In this document: piece after piece, positions 45,654 through 55,663 of the stretch | Layout of the letters: every line of letters begins with the position of its first letter | Position numbering within the stretch: position 1 is the stretch's first letter | Origin: Actimicrobium antarcticum | GTDB lineage: Bacteria > Pseudomonadota > Gammaproteobacteria > Burkholderiales > Burkholderiaceae_D | Length of the DNA stretch: 64,000 bases | Reading direction: 5' to 3' | NCBI RefSeq assembly: GCF_039536745.1 | Contig: NZ_BAAAZE010000008.1 | Coordinates: 1-64,000 of the forward strand | Notes under the pieces: generated by a model | Databases searched by the model: none | What the model saw: the letters and a program-made list of their open reading frames with translations, nothing else | What the model was told of the DNA's origin: nothing | Made by a program: the position numbers and the translations under genes

Positions 45654-46733
45654 TCAGCGCATCGATTTGCTGATCGTATGGACCGCCTCGACCATCACCG
45701 CGACGGCGTCCGGTGACGTGAACTGCGAGATTCCGTGACCAAGATTGAATACGTGACCATGACCCGCGCCCGGCGGACCGTACGAAGCCAGTGCGCTGGA
45801 GACTTCGGCGCGGATCTGTTCTGGCTTGGCAAACAACGCAACCGGATCCAGATTTCCCTGCAAGGCCACGCGATCACCGACCAGCGCGCGTGCCTTGCCA
45901 AGATTGACCGTCCAGTCCAGGCCAACTGCATCGGCACCGATATCGGCAATCTGATCCAGCCACAAGCCGCCACCCTTGGTGAAGACGATGCAGGGAATCC
46001 GCACACCGTCCTGATCCAGATGCAACTGAGCAACGACTTCCCGCATGTAATCGAGCGAAAATTTCTGGTACGCCCCATCGGCGAGAGCGCCCCCCCAGCT
46101 ATCAAAAATCATCACGGCCTGAGCGCCGGCAGCGATCTGGGCATTCAGGTAACCGGCTACTGCGGTAGCGTTAATCGACAGGATTCGGTGCATCAGGTCA
46201 GGCCGGTCGTACAACATGCTCTTGACCCGACGGAAATCATCCGACCCACCGCCTTCGACCATATAACAGGCAAGTGTCCAGGGACTGCCTGAAAAACCGA
46301 TTAGTGGCACGCGACCATCGAGCTCGGTGCGGATCTGGGTTACCGCGTCATAGACATATTGCAGGTCGCCCAGGTCGGGTGCCTGCAATGCCATCACCGC
46401 GGCCTCGTCGCGTAACGGCCGTTCGAATTTTGGTCCTTCGCCATCCGCGAAATACAGACCCAGCCCCATCGCGTCAGGCACGGTGAGAATATCCGAGAAC
46501 AGAATCGCAGCATCCAGCGGGAACCGGTCCAGCGGCTGCAACGTCACTTCGGTGGCGTAATCGGGATTTTTGGCGAGCCCGAGGAAGGAACCGGCCCGGG
46601 CACGGGTAGCGCGGTATTCCGGCAGGTAGCGACCGGCCTGGCGCATGAGCCAGACAGGGGTGTAATCGGTAGGCTGGCGCAACAGAGCGCGCAGGAAGGT
46701 ATCGTTCTTGAGCGGAGCAAACTTGGTGGACAT
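45654..46733 (-). CDS. hemE: Uroporphyrinogen decarboxylase
   Basis: The 359-residue enzyme has the signature FLRALLRQPTDYTPVWLMRQAGRYLPEYR, the substrate-binding Asp in FSDIL, and GFSGSPWTLACYMVEGGGS and GHGIxxxTxPD near the end. It removes four carboxyl groups to give coproporphyrinogen III in haem synthesis. I chose ATG 46733 (MSTKFAPLKND); the upstream extension is not family-like. Its 3' end faces the DnaA-box region. Confidence 0.97.
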   Translation of the reverse strand: MSTKFAPLKNDTFLRALLRQPTDYTPVWLMRQAGRYLPEYRATRARAGSFLGLAKNPDYATEVTLQPLDRFPLDAAILFSDILTVPDAMGLGLYFADGEGPKFERPLRDEAAVMALQAPDLGDLQYVYDAVTQIRTELDGRVPLIGFSGSPWTLACYMVEGGGSDDFRRVKSMLYDRPDLMHRILSINATAVAGYLNAQIAAGAQAVMIFDSWGGALADGAYQKFSLDYMREVVAQLHLDQDGVRIPCIVFTKGGGLWLDQIADIGADAVGLDWTVNLGKARALVGDRVALQGNLDPVALFAKPEQIRAEVSSALASYGPPGAGHGHVFNLGHGISQFTSPDAVAVMVEAVHTISKSMR

Positions 46734-46826
46734 CGGGCTGATCCTGACAACATCGGAGAAGGCCGTATTATCGCCGAAAGCACCGCCTGAAAAATAGTAT
46801 GCTGCGGCGATCACGCCCGACCGGCA

Positions 46827-47633
46827 TCAGATGATTTTCAGGTCTTTCAACTCAGGCTTGGCCGGTGGATACGCCAGCTTCATGCCTTCCAGTATTTCCA
46901 GCACGATCGACGCAATCACCAGGTTGCGGTGGGTTTTCGAGTCGGCCGGAATCACAAACCACGGTGCGTGGTCCGCATCGGTTGCGTTGATGGCCGTGGT
47001 GTAGGCACTCTGGTAGGCATCCCATGATTTACGCTCTTCGATATCCTGCAAATCAAACTTCCAGTGCTTGTCGGGGTCGGCAATGCGGTCTTCGAGGCGC
47101 TTCTTTTGCTGATCTTTCGAGATATGCAAAAAGAACTTCAGGACCACGGTACCGGTCTCGCTCAGCATCCGTTCAAAATCGCGTATCTGGGCCAGTCGGC
47201 GCTGGACTTCGTCATCATTGATCCAGTCATGGACGCGCGTGATGAGCACGTCTTCGTAATGGCTGCGGTTGAAAATAACGATCTCGCCCTGGGCCGGCAT
47301 TTCACGGTGGATGCGCCACAGGTAATCGTGTTCTTTTTCAATGGTAGTTGGTGCCTTGAAAGCGACGCTGCGGATACCCAGTGGATCGATGCGACCCAGT
47401 ACATCTTTGACGGTGCCATCTTTTCCGGAGGTATCCATGCCCTGCAATACCAACAGTAACTTGCGTTTGTGCGCCGCATAAAACACATTCTGCAGTTCGG
47501 CAATTTGCTGCGCCAGCGCATCGACCGCCAGTTTGTCCTTGGCCTTGTCTCCGCTCGACAAGGGCTTGTCGCCGGCATCACTATCGTTGACTTTGAAGGA
47601 TTTTTTCGGGCGAAACTGGGTACTGAATTTCAT
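46827..47633 (-). CDS. ppk2: Polyphosphate kinase 2 family protein
   Basis: The 268-residue protein has Walker A QGMDTSGKDGT (64-74) and the Walker-B/lid region VIFNRSHYEDVLITRVH (119-135), with no N-terminal duplication. It most resembles the single-domain PPK2 group that uses polyphosphate to phosphorylate nucleoside mono- or diphosphates. It precedes hemE on the same strand with about 95 bp between. Confidence 0.92.
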   Translation of the reverse strand: MKFSTQFRPKKSFKVNDSDAGDKPLSSGDKAKDKLAVDALAQQIAELQNVFYAAHKRKLLLVLQGMDTSGKDGTVKDVLGRIDPLGIRSVAFKAPTTIEKEHDYLWRIHREMPAQGEIVIFNRSHYEDVLITRVHDWINDDEVQRRLAQIRDFERMLSETGTVVLKFFLHISKDQQKKRLEDRIADPDKHWKFDLQDIEERKSWDAYQSAYTTAINATDADHAPWFVIPADSKTHRNLVIASIVLEILEGMKLAYPPAKPELKDLKII

Positions 47634-47886
47634 GAGTTCTCCGATCGGAAAGTGACGATAAAACGCGACGCACCGATTGTACTTCCACAGCGAAAAAAGC
47701 GACGACGATGCCAGCCTGCCATTACAGCTACCCGGCCCGGAAGATGCCCACTACTTCGGACCAAAACCAACTAACTACGGGTACACTAGCTGCGCTTTGC
47801 TTTATGGAAATTAATAACAGGAACTAGCGCGTTGTCTCGCGCGACGCACTCACCATGTCAAGCATTGACGTAACCTCCAACGCAAC

Positions 47887-49194
47887 ATGTCGATAATTGC
47901 GCCAATGAAATTTTCAACACAGCTCGCCCATGTTGTCGCAATGCTTGGCATCGCGCTATTGGCCGCCGGCTGCTCTCGTACGAACCAGGACCCCGCGCCC
48001 TCTATCCAGGCGCCAATTACCATTACTGCACTAATCTGGGCACCTGACTGGCCGGAGCAAATGTTGCAAACCGCCGCGGCATTCACGGCAGCCCATCCGT
48101 CGATCCATGTCAACGTGCAATTCATGATCGGTAATTCAGTCGAAGAAAACATCAAGCCAAAAGTCGCGTCCAATACGCTGCCCGATATAGTTTCTGTCAA
48201 TCCGAATGCCTACGCTGCGGAGTTAGCCGATCAGGGCTTCCTGGCTGATTTGGGGACGACCTTCGCCTGGGCAAACATGCTCGACAGCCTGAAGCCCGAC
48301 TGGACCAGTAACAAAGGCAAGCATTTCGGCATCTCTGGTGGTGTCGCAGCGACCCTGGTTTATTACAACGAATCGATGTTCCGGAAGGCAGGCATTACCG
48401 CGCTTCCTGCTGATTTTGAGGCATTCCTGGCGGTCTGCGCGCAGCTGAAACAAGCCGGATTGACGCCGATCATCTGGAATGGCGGCTTTCCGAATGTGCT
48501 GGGCAATGGTCCGTTCAGTTCAGGATTCGCCAACAATATCGTGGCGACCCACCCGGACTGGAAAAAGGAAATCGCCAATGGCAGCCTGGATCTGGCGACG
48601 ACAGAAGGCGCTGATATCTTTGGCAAGATCAAGCTCATCGCAGAGCGGGGCTATGTACAAAAGAATTTCATGAACACCAACTACGATGAAGGCATCAAGT
48701 TATTCACTGAAGGCAAGGTGGCAATGGCATTTCATGGAACCTGGGCTTCGGGGCTGTTGATGGATGGCGATGGATTTAACACCGGAGTTTTTCTTCCTCC
48801 ATGGAATGCGCACGGCAAAATGGCTGTGCCGGTCATTGGCAGCGAGACGGGTTTCGCAGTTAGCGACACGCCCAATAAAGCGGCTGCTCTTCAATTTCTC
48901 GAGTTCATGACGGGCGAAGGCTATCCCATGCAGCAGAACAAACGGCAGAACATCGCACCGATGAAAGTTGTGCAGGGTACGATGGTCAGCAACCCGAAGA
49001 TCGCCGCGTATATCGACGCAATCAGCGCTTATCCGGTCACCGCCAGTCCGTACTACGCGTTCCTGCCAGCGTCGACGATTACACTGACGCATACCTTACT
49101 GCAAGACGTCCTGTTCGGGAAAGAAACGCCGCAAGGCGCGGCGCAACGTCTGGATGACTCGGTGAAGAACGAAGCCCGGATAGACAACAAATAA
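47887..49194 (+). CDS. ABC-type (family 1) solute-binding lipoprotein
   Basis: The 435-residue product has a lipobox (LLAAGC) and the fold of family 1 carbohydrate-binding proteins (ITALIWAPDWPEQMLQTAAAFTAAHPSIHVNVQF, YYNESMFRKAGI, EGKVAMAFHGTW). No permease or ATPase genes are near; instead the next gene, 41 bp on, encodes a Cache-GGDEF protein. It may therefore act as a ligand-presenting subunit for that sensor rather than as a transporter. An internal ATG at 47905 is an equally good start. Confidence 0.88.
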   Translation: MSIIAPMKFSTQLAHVVAMLGIALLAAGCSRTNQDPAPSIQAPITITALIWAPDWPEQMLQTAAAFTAAHPSIHVNVQFMIGNSVEENIKPKVASNTLPDIVSVNPNAYAAELADQGFLADLGTTFAWANMLDSLKPDWTSNKGKHFGISGGVAATLVYYNESMFRKAGITALPADFEAFLAVCAQLKQAGLTPIIWNGGFPNVLGNGPFSSGFANNIVATHPDWKKEIANGSLDLATTEGADIFGKIKLIAERGYVQKNFMNTNYDEGIKLFTEGKVAMAFHGTWASGLLMDGDGFNTGVFLPPWNAHGKMAVPVIGSETGFAVSDTPNKAAALQFLEFMTGEGYPMQQNKRQNIAPMKVVQGTMVSNPKIAAYIDAISAYPVTASPYYAFLPASTITLTHTLLQDVLFGKETPQGAAQRLDDSVKNEARIDNK

Positions 49195-49235
49195 TCCCGT
49201 TTTTTAGCAATGACAATTGGCGCTCGATACGATCA

Positions 49236-51011
49236 ATGAACACATATCCCGTCGCAAACTCGATTGACTGGTTGCGGAAAATCGGAATCCGCTATCGACT
49301 CATGGGCTCGTTCATCCTGCTGTCCCTGTTACCACTGTTGGTGACAGGGATCATCTCGTACAGCGAATCGGGTAAATCCATCGAGAACAACGCTCGCATC
49401 TTTTCGACCGAGATCGTCAAGCAAGTCGCCAAAAACGTCCAGCTGCAAATGGCCCAAGTGGAATCGGATAGCCAGGCGCTGGTGTTATCGGACGACGTAC
49501 AATCGGGATTGTTGCGCTATGCGGGCGAGAACGACGCTGAACGCGTACGTGCACGCGCAGACATGACCAAAATCCTGCTGGATGCGTATGGTTCATTCGA
49601 CTACATCAACCAGAAATATTTTCTTGGTACGGACATGAAGATCATGGATGCGCAGGTCTTTCCGCAATTGAGCGCGGCAGTGGTCCGGCTGGTCGAACAT
49701 GCCACCGGCCCGAAGGGCCGGCCTTACTGGACCACTCTGGACGTCTTCGGTGGCGACAAGAGCATCGTCATGTTGCGTGATATTTATTTCAAGGCGAACG
49801 GGCGTGGCGCCGGCAGTCTTTTTTTAGGTGTCGACCAGTCACATTTCGCCGGGGTCTTCGACAATGTCGATCTGGGTAGCGGCAGTGGGATATCGGTCCT
49901 GGATTCACGGACAGGAAGCGTGCTGCTCAAGACGGCGAGCAAGTCAGCAATCGCCGCAACGACGACGCCCGATCAGACATTACTGGATGACATACGATCT
50001 AGCCTGGCGCAACGACGAAGCGTTGGGTTCCTGATCTATGACGTGAAATCGGTCGCGAACACGCAGGATAATCCGTCGGGCAAATATGTTGCCGCATATG
50101 CCCAGATTCCGCGCACCAGCTGGTTTGTGGTCAGTTCAATTCCGTACGGAAATTTACTGTCTGAAGCCAAATCTGTCCGCAACCAGATCATCCTCATCGG
50201 ATTGCTCTGTTTTGCGGCGTCGATCGTGTTGGCTTACCTCATTTCACGCAGTATCTCGACCCCGCTGGAAGAGCTCATCGATAGCATGAAGCAAGCTGAG
50301 AAGGGCAATTACGCGATTCGCATGACGCAAGAGGGAGACGACGAACTGTCCACGCTATCGCAACAGTTCAATGACATGGCGACAAAAATCGCCCAGGAAC
50401 ACGAACGACTGGAAGAGCGGGTCGGAGAGCGCACACGCGATCTGGAAGAAGCCAACCACAAGCTGGCATCATTGAGCCTGACCGATGGACTTACCGGTAT
50501 TGCGAACCGGCGTCACTTCGATACGGTCTTGCTCGCGGAATTGCATCGTGCAGCGCGCACCGGCAAGCCGCTCGCGCTGATGATGCTCGATGTCGATTTC
50601 TTCAAAAATTACAATGACCATTACGGCCATCAGGAAGGCGATGTTTGCCTGCGCAAGGTGGCTCGCCTGATGCAGTCGCACGCTCGACGGGCGAGCGACT
50701 TGGTTGCGCGCTACGGCGGCGAAGAATTCGTGATGCTCGCGGTCGATACCGATGCCGCTAGCGCGATGGGGCTCGCCGAAGGTATTCGTGGAGCACTGGA
50801 AGCGCTAGCGTTACCACATGCCAAGTCGCCACTGGCTGTGGGCTGCGTGACCACCAGTATTGGTGTTGCCGTACTGATACCTGACGATGAGCAAACTGCC
50901 GAGATGTTTATCCGGATGGCGGACAAGGCAATGTATCGTGCCAAGGAGCAAGGGCGCAACCAGGTGGTGATGTTCGGCAGGGATACGACGACAACGCTCT
51001 CGCCTGCCTGA
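49236..51011 (+). CDS. Cache-HAMP-GGDEF diguanylate cyclase
   Basis: The 591-residue protein has membrane helices at about 24-42 and 318-337 enclosing a large periplasmic double-Cache-type domain, then HAMP (338-390), a coiled coil (about 385-412) and GGDEF with the active GGEEF at 494-498 and I-site R485-x-x-D488. It should make c-di-GMP in response to a periplasmic signal. The gene follows the solute-binding protein gene by 41 bp on the same strand, likely one operon. A bidirectional terminator follows. Confidence 0.94.
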   Translation: MNTYPVANSIDWLRKIGIRYRLMGSFILLSLLPLLVTGIISYSESGKSIENNARIFSTEIVKQVAKNVQLQMAQVESDSQALVLSDDVQSGLLRYAGENDAERVRARADMTKILLDAYGSFDYINQKYFLGTDMKIMDAQVFPQLSAAVVRLVEHATGPKGRPYWTTLDVFGGDKSIVMLRDIYFKANGRGAGSLFLGVDQSHFAGVFDNVDLGSGSGISVLDSRTGSVLLKTASKSAIAATTTPDQTLLDDIRSSLAQRRSVGFLIYDVKSVANTQDNPSGKYVAAYAQIPRTSWFVVSSIPYGNLLSEAKSVRNQIILIGLLCFAASIVLAYLISRSISTPLEELIDSMKQAEKGNYAIRMTQEGDDELSTLSQQFNDMATKIAQEHERLEERVGERTRDLEEANHKLASLSLTDGLTGIANRRHFDTVLLAELHRAARTGKPLALMMLDVDFFKNYNDHYGHQEGDVCLRKVARLMQSHARRASDLVARYGGEEFVMLAVDTDAASAMGLAEGIRGALEALALPHAKSPLAVGCVTTSIGVAVLIPDDEQTAEMFIRMADKAMYRAKEQGRNQVVMFGRDTTTTLSPA

Positions 51012-51070
51012 TCAGATCAGACTACATGCATCGGGCCCGATCAGCCAATTACACACTCCCCTGGAATGCA

Positions 51071-51094
51071 AAAAAGCAGCCGAGGCTGCTTTTT
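51071..51094. terminator. Bidirectional terminator (cyclase gene / atp operon)
   Basis: AAAAAGCAGC-CGAG-GCTGCTTTTT forms a hairpin with A- and T-runs on either side, between the converging cyclase and atpC genes. Confidence 0.9.
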
Positions 51095-51118
51095 CATTTG
51101 CTGCGCGCTGCCTGCTGC

Positions 51119-51541
51119 TTAACGCTTTTGACGCAAGCGCTGGATCGCTGCCAACTGGGCAATCGCCACCGACAATTCAGCTTGCGCCGCTGCGTAGTCG
51201 ATTTTTGATTCCTGGTTGATCATCGCTTCTTCTGCAAGACGCTTGGCTTCCAATGCCTTGGCTTCATCGAGGTCGGTACCGCGAATTGCGGTATCGGCCA
51301 GAACGGTGACGGCGTTTGGTTGCACTTCCAGAATACCACCAGCGACGAACACCAATTCCATCTCGGCCTGACCTGCAACCTTGATGCGGACGGTGCCCGG
51401 TTTGATGCGGGTGATCAGTGGCGTATGGCCCGGGTAGATACCCAGTTCGCCAGACTCGCCCGGCAATGCGACGAATTCGGCTTCACCGGAAAAGATCTGC
51501 GTTTCTGCCGAAACCACATCAACGTGAATAGTGTGTGCCAT
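51119..51541 (-). CDS. atpC: ATP synthase F1 subunit epsilon
   Basis: The 140-residue protein has the N-terminal beta-sandwich (MAHTIHVDVVSAETQIFSGEAEFVALPGESGELGIYPGHTPLITRIKPG) and C-terminal helical hairpin of epsilon. It is part of the rotor and inhibits ATP hydrolysis. It is the last gene of the nine-gene atp operon. Confidence 0.97.
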   Translation of the reverse strand: MAHTIHVDVVSAETQIFSGEAEFVALPGESGELGIYPGHTPLITRIKPGTVRIKVAGQAEMELVFVAGGILEVQPNAVTVLADTAIRGTDLDEAKALEAKRLAEEAMINQESKIDYAAAQAELSVAIAQLAAIQRLRQKR

Positions 51542-51617
51542 CTTGAAACCTTATCTGTTCAATGAGTCAGTCATCGTGTAACCGGCGCCAGGTAGTCCAG
51601 ACGCCGGCAGGCAACAA

Positions 51618-53018
51618 TTACTGAGTCTTCTTGGCTTTTTCGATTGCTTCTTCGATCGTGCCGACCATGTAGAACGCTTGCTCTGGCAGGTGATCGAGTT
51701 CGCCGGAGGCGATCATCTTGAAGCCGTTGATCGTGTCCTTCAGCGACACGTACTTACCAGGCGCGCCAGTAAATACTTCAGCAACGTGGAATGGCTGTGA
51801 CAGGAAACGCTGCATCTTGCGAGCACGCGCGACCAGCAGTTTGTCTTCCGGAGCCAATTCATCCATGCCCAGAATCGCGATAATGTCGCGTAATTCCTTG
51901 TAGCGCTGCAGGATACCTTGTACCGCACGGGCTGTGTCGTAGTGGTCCTGGCCAACGACGAGCGGATCAAGCTGGCGCGAGGTTGAATCGAGTGGATCGA
52001 CCGCAGGATAGATACCCAGCGAAGCGATGTCACGCGACAGAACGACGGTGGAATCCAGGTGAGCAAAGGTGGTTGCTGGCGATGGGTCGGTCAAGTCATC
52101 CGCAGGAACGTAGACGGCCTGAATCGAGGTGATCGAGCCGACTTTGGTCGATGTGATGCGCTCTTGCAGACGGCCCATTTCTTCGGCCAGTGTTGGCTGG
52201 TAACCGACGGCGGATGGCATACGGCCCAGCAGTGCGGAGACTTCGGTACCGGCCAGTGTGAAGCGGTAAATATTATCAACGAAGAACAGAACGTCTTTAC
52301 CTTCATCGCGGAAACTTTCCGCGATAGTCAGTCCGGTCAGCGCAACGCGCAGACGGTTACCTGGCGGTTCATTCATCTGACCGTAGACCATGGCGACTTT
52401 GGAGTTCTCCGGATTTTCCAGATCGACCACTTTGGCGTCAGCCATCTCGTGATAGAAGTCATTACCTTCACGCGTACGCTCACCAACACCGGCAAACACG
52501 GACAAGCCGCTGTGTGCCTTGGCGATGTTGTTGATCAGTTCCATCATGTTCACGGTCTTGCCGACACCAGCGCCGCCGAACAGGCCAACTTTACCGCCCT
52601 TGGCAAACGGACACACCAGGTCGATCACCTTGATACCGGTTTCGAGCAGGTCTTGCGATGGCGACAACTCGTCATACGCAGGTGCCTTGCGATGGATCGA
52701 TGCCATCTTTTCGTGGCTGACCGGACCGCATTCGTCGATCGGGTTACCCAACACGTCCATGATGCGACCGAGGGTTGCTTTACCGACTGGCACCATGATT
52801 GGTCCGCCGGTATTCTGGATAATCATGCCGCGGCGCAAACCGTCGGACGTACCCAGCGCGATGGTACGGACAATGCCGTCGCCCAACTGCTGCTGCACTT
52901 CCAGTGTCAGCTCCGAGCCTTCCATTTTCAAGGCGTCGTACACCTTGGGCATCGCGTTGCGCGGGAACTCAACGTCCACCACTGCGCCGATACACTGAAC
53001 GATTTTGCCGTCAGCCAT
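51618..53018 (-). CDS. atpD: ATP synthase F1 subunit beta
   Basis: The 466-residue catalytic subunit has P-loop GGAGVGKTVNM, catalytic Glu in GVGERTREG and PSAVGYQPTLAEEMG. It lies 76 bp upstream of atpC and 159 bp downstream of atpG. Confidence 0.98.
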   Translation of the reverse strand: MADGKIVQCIGAVVDVEFPRNAMPKVYDALKMEGSELTLEVQQQLGDGIVRTIALGTSDGLRRGMIIQNTGGPIMVPVGKATLGRIMDVLGNPIDECGPVSHEKMASIHRKAPAYDELSPSQDLLETGIKVIDLVCPFAKGGKVGLFGGAGVGKTVNMMELINNIAKAHSGLSVFAGVGERTREGNDFYHEMADAKVVDLENPENSKVAMVYGQMNEPPGNRLRVALTGLTIAESFRDEGKDVLFFVDNIYRFTLAGTEVSALLGRMPSAVGYQPTLAEEMGRLQERITSTKVGSITSIQAVYVPADDLTDPSPATTFAHLDSTVVLSRDIASLGIYPAVDPLDSTSRQLDPLVVGQDHYDTARAVQGILQRYKELRDIIAILGMDELAPEDKLLVARARKMQRFLSQPFHVAEVFTGAPGKYVSLKDTINGFKMIASGELDHLPEQAFYMVGTIEEAIEKAKKTQ

Positions 53019-53177
53019 GTTCGTTCCTTCAAAAGTAATTTAAATTCCTGGCAGCCCGGTTACCTGCGTTCGCTCTGAAAGCGGCATGTAATCGAGTCGC
53101 GTCTTGTGTACTAGTCAATTGCTGGCAGAGTCAATTGTCGCCATCGGCGCTTCATCAACTCTGCCCCGTAAGCGGCA

Positions 53178-54047
53178 TTAAACTGCCGCTGCTCCGGAAA
53201 CAATCTCCGACAATTCTTTCGTAATCGCTGCCTGCCGCGTCTTGTTATACACAAGCTTCAATTCACCAATCACGTTGCCGGCGTTATCGCTGGCAGACTT
53301 CATCGCGACCATACGCGCCGATTGCTCGGACGCCATGTTTTCTGCGACTGCCTGGAAAATCAATGCTTCTACGTAACGCAATAACAGCTCGTCGATGACC
53401 AGCTGGGCATCCGGTTCGTAGATGTAATCCCAGGCGTGGCTGTCTTTGTCGGCTTCCAGCTTGTCGGCTGACAATGGCAGAAGTTGCTCAAGAGTCGCTT
53501 CCTGACGCATCGTGTTGATGAACTTGGTGTACACCACATACACCGCGTCAAGACGACCTTCCTGATACGCATCGAGCAAGACCTTGACCGGACCAATCAG
53601 CTTGTCGAGGTGCGGAGCATCACCGAGCTGCACGGCATGCGACACAATGGTCGCACCGATACGGTTCAGGAATCCGAATCCCTTGTTGCCAATTGCGACG
53701 GCTTCAATCTTGCTACCCTTGCTTTCGACATCGCGCATTTTGGTCGTCAGCAAACGCAGCGCATTGGTATTCAAGCCGCCGCACAACCCTTTGTCGGTTG
53801 TGACGACGACAAAACCAACGCGCTTTGCACTGTCTTGCGTGACCAGAAACGGATGCGTGTACTCGGGGTTCGCCTGAGACAGGTTGGCCGCGATATTACG
53901 GATCTTTTCGCTGTATGGGCGAGCCGCACGCATCCGCTCTTGCGCTTTGCGCATCTTGGATGCGGCGACCATTTCCATCGCCTTGGTGATCTTCTTCGTA
54001 TTTTCTACGCTCTTGATCTTGCCTCGAATCTCTTTACCTGAAGCCAT
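53178..54047 (-). CDS. atpG: ATP synthase F1 subunit gamma
   Basis: The 289-residue central-stalk subunit has the conserved N-terminus MASGKEIRGKIKSVENTKKITKAMEMVAASKMRKAQ, DKGLCGGLN and the C-terminal coil LVYNKTRQAAITKELSEIVSGAAA. Confidence 0.98.
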   Translation of the reverse strand: MASGKEIRGKIKSVENTKKITKAMEMVAASKMRKAQERMRAARPYSEKIRNIAANLSQANPEYTHPFLVTQDSAKRVGFVVVTTDKGLCGGLNTNALRLLTTKMRDVESKGSKIEAVAIGNKGFGFLNRIGATIVSHAVQLGDAPHLDKLIGPVKVLLDAYQEGRLDAVYVVYTKFINTMRQEATLEQLLPLSADKLEADKDSHAWDYIYEPDAQLVIDELLLRYVEALIFQAVAENMASEQSARMVAMKSASDNAGNVIGELKLVYNKTRQAAITKELSEIVSGAAAV

Positions 54048-54076
54048 GCTGAATTACTCCTTATGCACAGTTAGGG

Positions 54077-55612
54077 TCAGAACGATTTCTTGAAATCTGC
54101 AATCGCGGCGGCCAGTGCAACTTCACCGTCCTTGTCGAGCTGCTTGGTATCTTCGATCTTTTGCAGCAATGCCGCGTGGCTGCTCTTCATGAAACCATGC
54201 AGACCTGATTCGAACGCGAGTACTTTCTTGACTTCGACATCGTCGAGGTAACCCTTGTTGACTGCAAACAGCGAACACGCCATCAGCGAAATCGACAACG
54301 GCGAGTACTGTGCCTGCTTCAGCAATTCAGTGACGCGCGCGCCACGATCGAGCTGCTTGCGGGTCGATGCATCGAGGTCGGAAGCGAATTGCGCAAACGC
54401 CGCCAATTCACGGTACTGGGCCAAGTCGGTACGAATACCACCGGACAGGTTTTTGATGACCTTGGTCTGAGCAGCGCCACCGACGCGCGACACCGAAATA
54501 CCGGCGTTAATCGCAGGACGGACACCGGCGTTGAACAATGAGGTTTCCAGGAAGATCTGACCGTCGGTGATCGAAATCACGTTGGTTGGAACGAAGGCAG
54601 AGACGTCGCCCGCCTGAGTTTCGATGATCGGCAATGCAGTCAGCGAACCGGTCTTGCCCTTGACTTCACCCTTGGTGAAGGCTTCGACGTAGTCCGGGTT
54701 CACGCGTGCTGCGCGCTCAAGCAAACGGCTGTGCAGGTAGAACACGTCGCCAGGGTACGCTTCGCGACCTGGTGGACGGCGCAGCAACAACGACACTTGA
54801 CGATACGCGACAGCTTGCTTGGACAGATCGTCATACACGATCAGTGCGTCTTCGCCGCGATCGCGGAAGTACTCACCCATGGCGCAACCAGCGTACGGCG
54901 CAACGAACTGCATTGCGGCCGACTCGGAAGCCGATGCGGCAACCACGATCGTGTATTCCATCGCGTTGTGCAACTCGAGCGAGCGCACGATGTTCTTGAT
55001 CGATGATGCCTTTTGACCGATTGCAACGTAGATACACGTTACGTTCTGGCCTTTCTGGTTGATGATCGCATCGATCGCTACCGCGGTCTTGCCGGTTTGA
55101 CGATCGCCAATGATCAATTCGCGTTGACCGCGACCAATCGGTACCATCGCGTCGATCGACTTCAGACCGGTTTGCATAGGCTGCGATACGGATTGACGGG
55201 CAATCACGCCTGGGGCGATCTTTTCGATCGGTGCGGTCAGCTTGGCGTTGACCGGACCTTTGCCATCAATCGGTTGACCGAGTGCATTGACCACGCGGCC
55301 ACACAACTCAGGACCAATTGGCACTTCCAGAATACGACCGGTACATTTGACGGTATCGCCTTCGGAGATGTGCTCGTAATCACCCAGGATCACGGAACCA
55401 ACCGAGTCACGCTCGAGGTTCAGCGCGAGGCCGAAGGTGTTACCTGGAAATTCCAGCATCTCGCCTTGCATGACGTCGGACAGACCGTGGATGCGGCAAA
55501 TACCATCGGATACGGAAATGACCGTACCCTGATTGCGGATCTCGGCGCTATCGCTGAGACCTTGAATCCGGCTCTTGATCAGTTCGCTGATTTCGGACGG
55601 GTTGAGTTGCAT
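54077..55612 (-). CDS. atpA: ATP synthase F1 subunit alpha
   Basis: The 511-residue subunit begins MQLNPSEISELIKSRI, has P-loop GDRQTGKTAVAI and the signature PAINAGISVSRVG. It binds nucleotide non-catalytically in the alpha3beta3 ring. Confidence 0.98.
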   Translation of the reverse strand: MQLNPSEISELIKSRIQGLSDSAEIRNQGTVISVSDGICRIHGLSDVMQGEMLEFPGNTFGLALNLERDSVGSVILGDYEHISEGDTVKCTGRILEVPIGPELCGRVVNALGQPIDGKGPVNAKLTAPIEKIAPGVIARQSVSQPMQTGLKSIDAMVPIGRGQRELIIGDRQTGKTAVAIDAIINQKGQNVTCIYVAIGQKASSIKNIVRSLELHNAMEYTIVVAASASESAAMQFVAPYAGCAMGEYFRDRGEDALIVYDDLSKQAVAYRQVSLLLRRPPGREAYPGDVFYLHSRLLERAARVNPDYVEAFTKGEVKGKTGSLTALPIIETQAGDVSAFVPTNVISITDGQIFLETSLFNAGVRPAINAGISVSRVGGAAQTKVIKNLSGGIRTDLAQYRELAAFAQFASDLDASTRKQLDRGARVTELLKQAQYSPLSISLMACSLFAVNKGYLDDVEVKKVLAFESGLHGFMKSSHAALLQKIEDTKQLDKDGEVALAAAIADFKKSF

Positions 55613-55663
55613 ATAAACTCCTAAAATTATTCTCTGGCTTACGCGAAGAGCAAGTTTTGCTGG

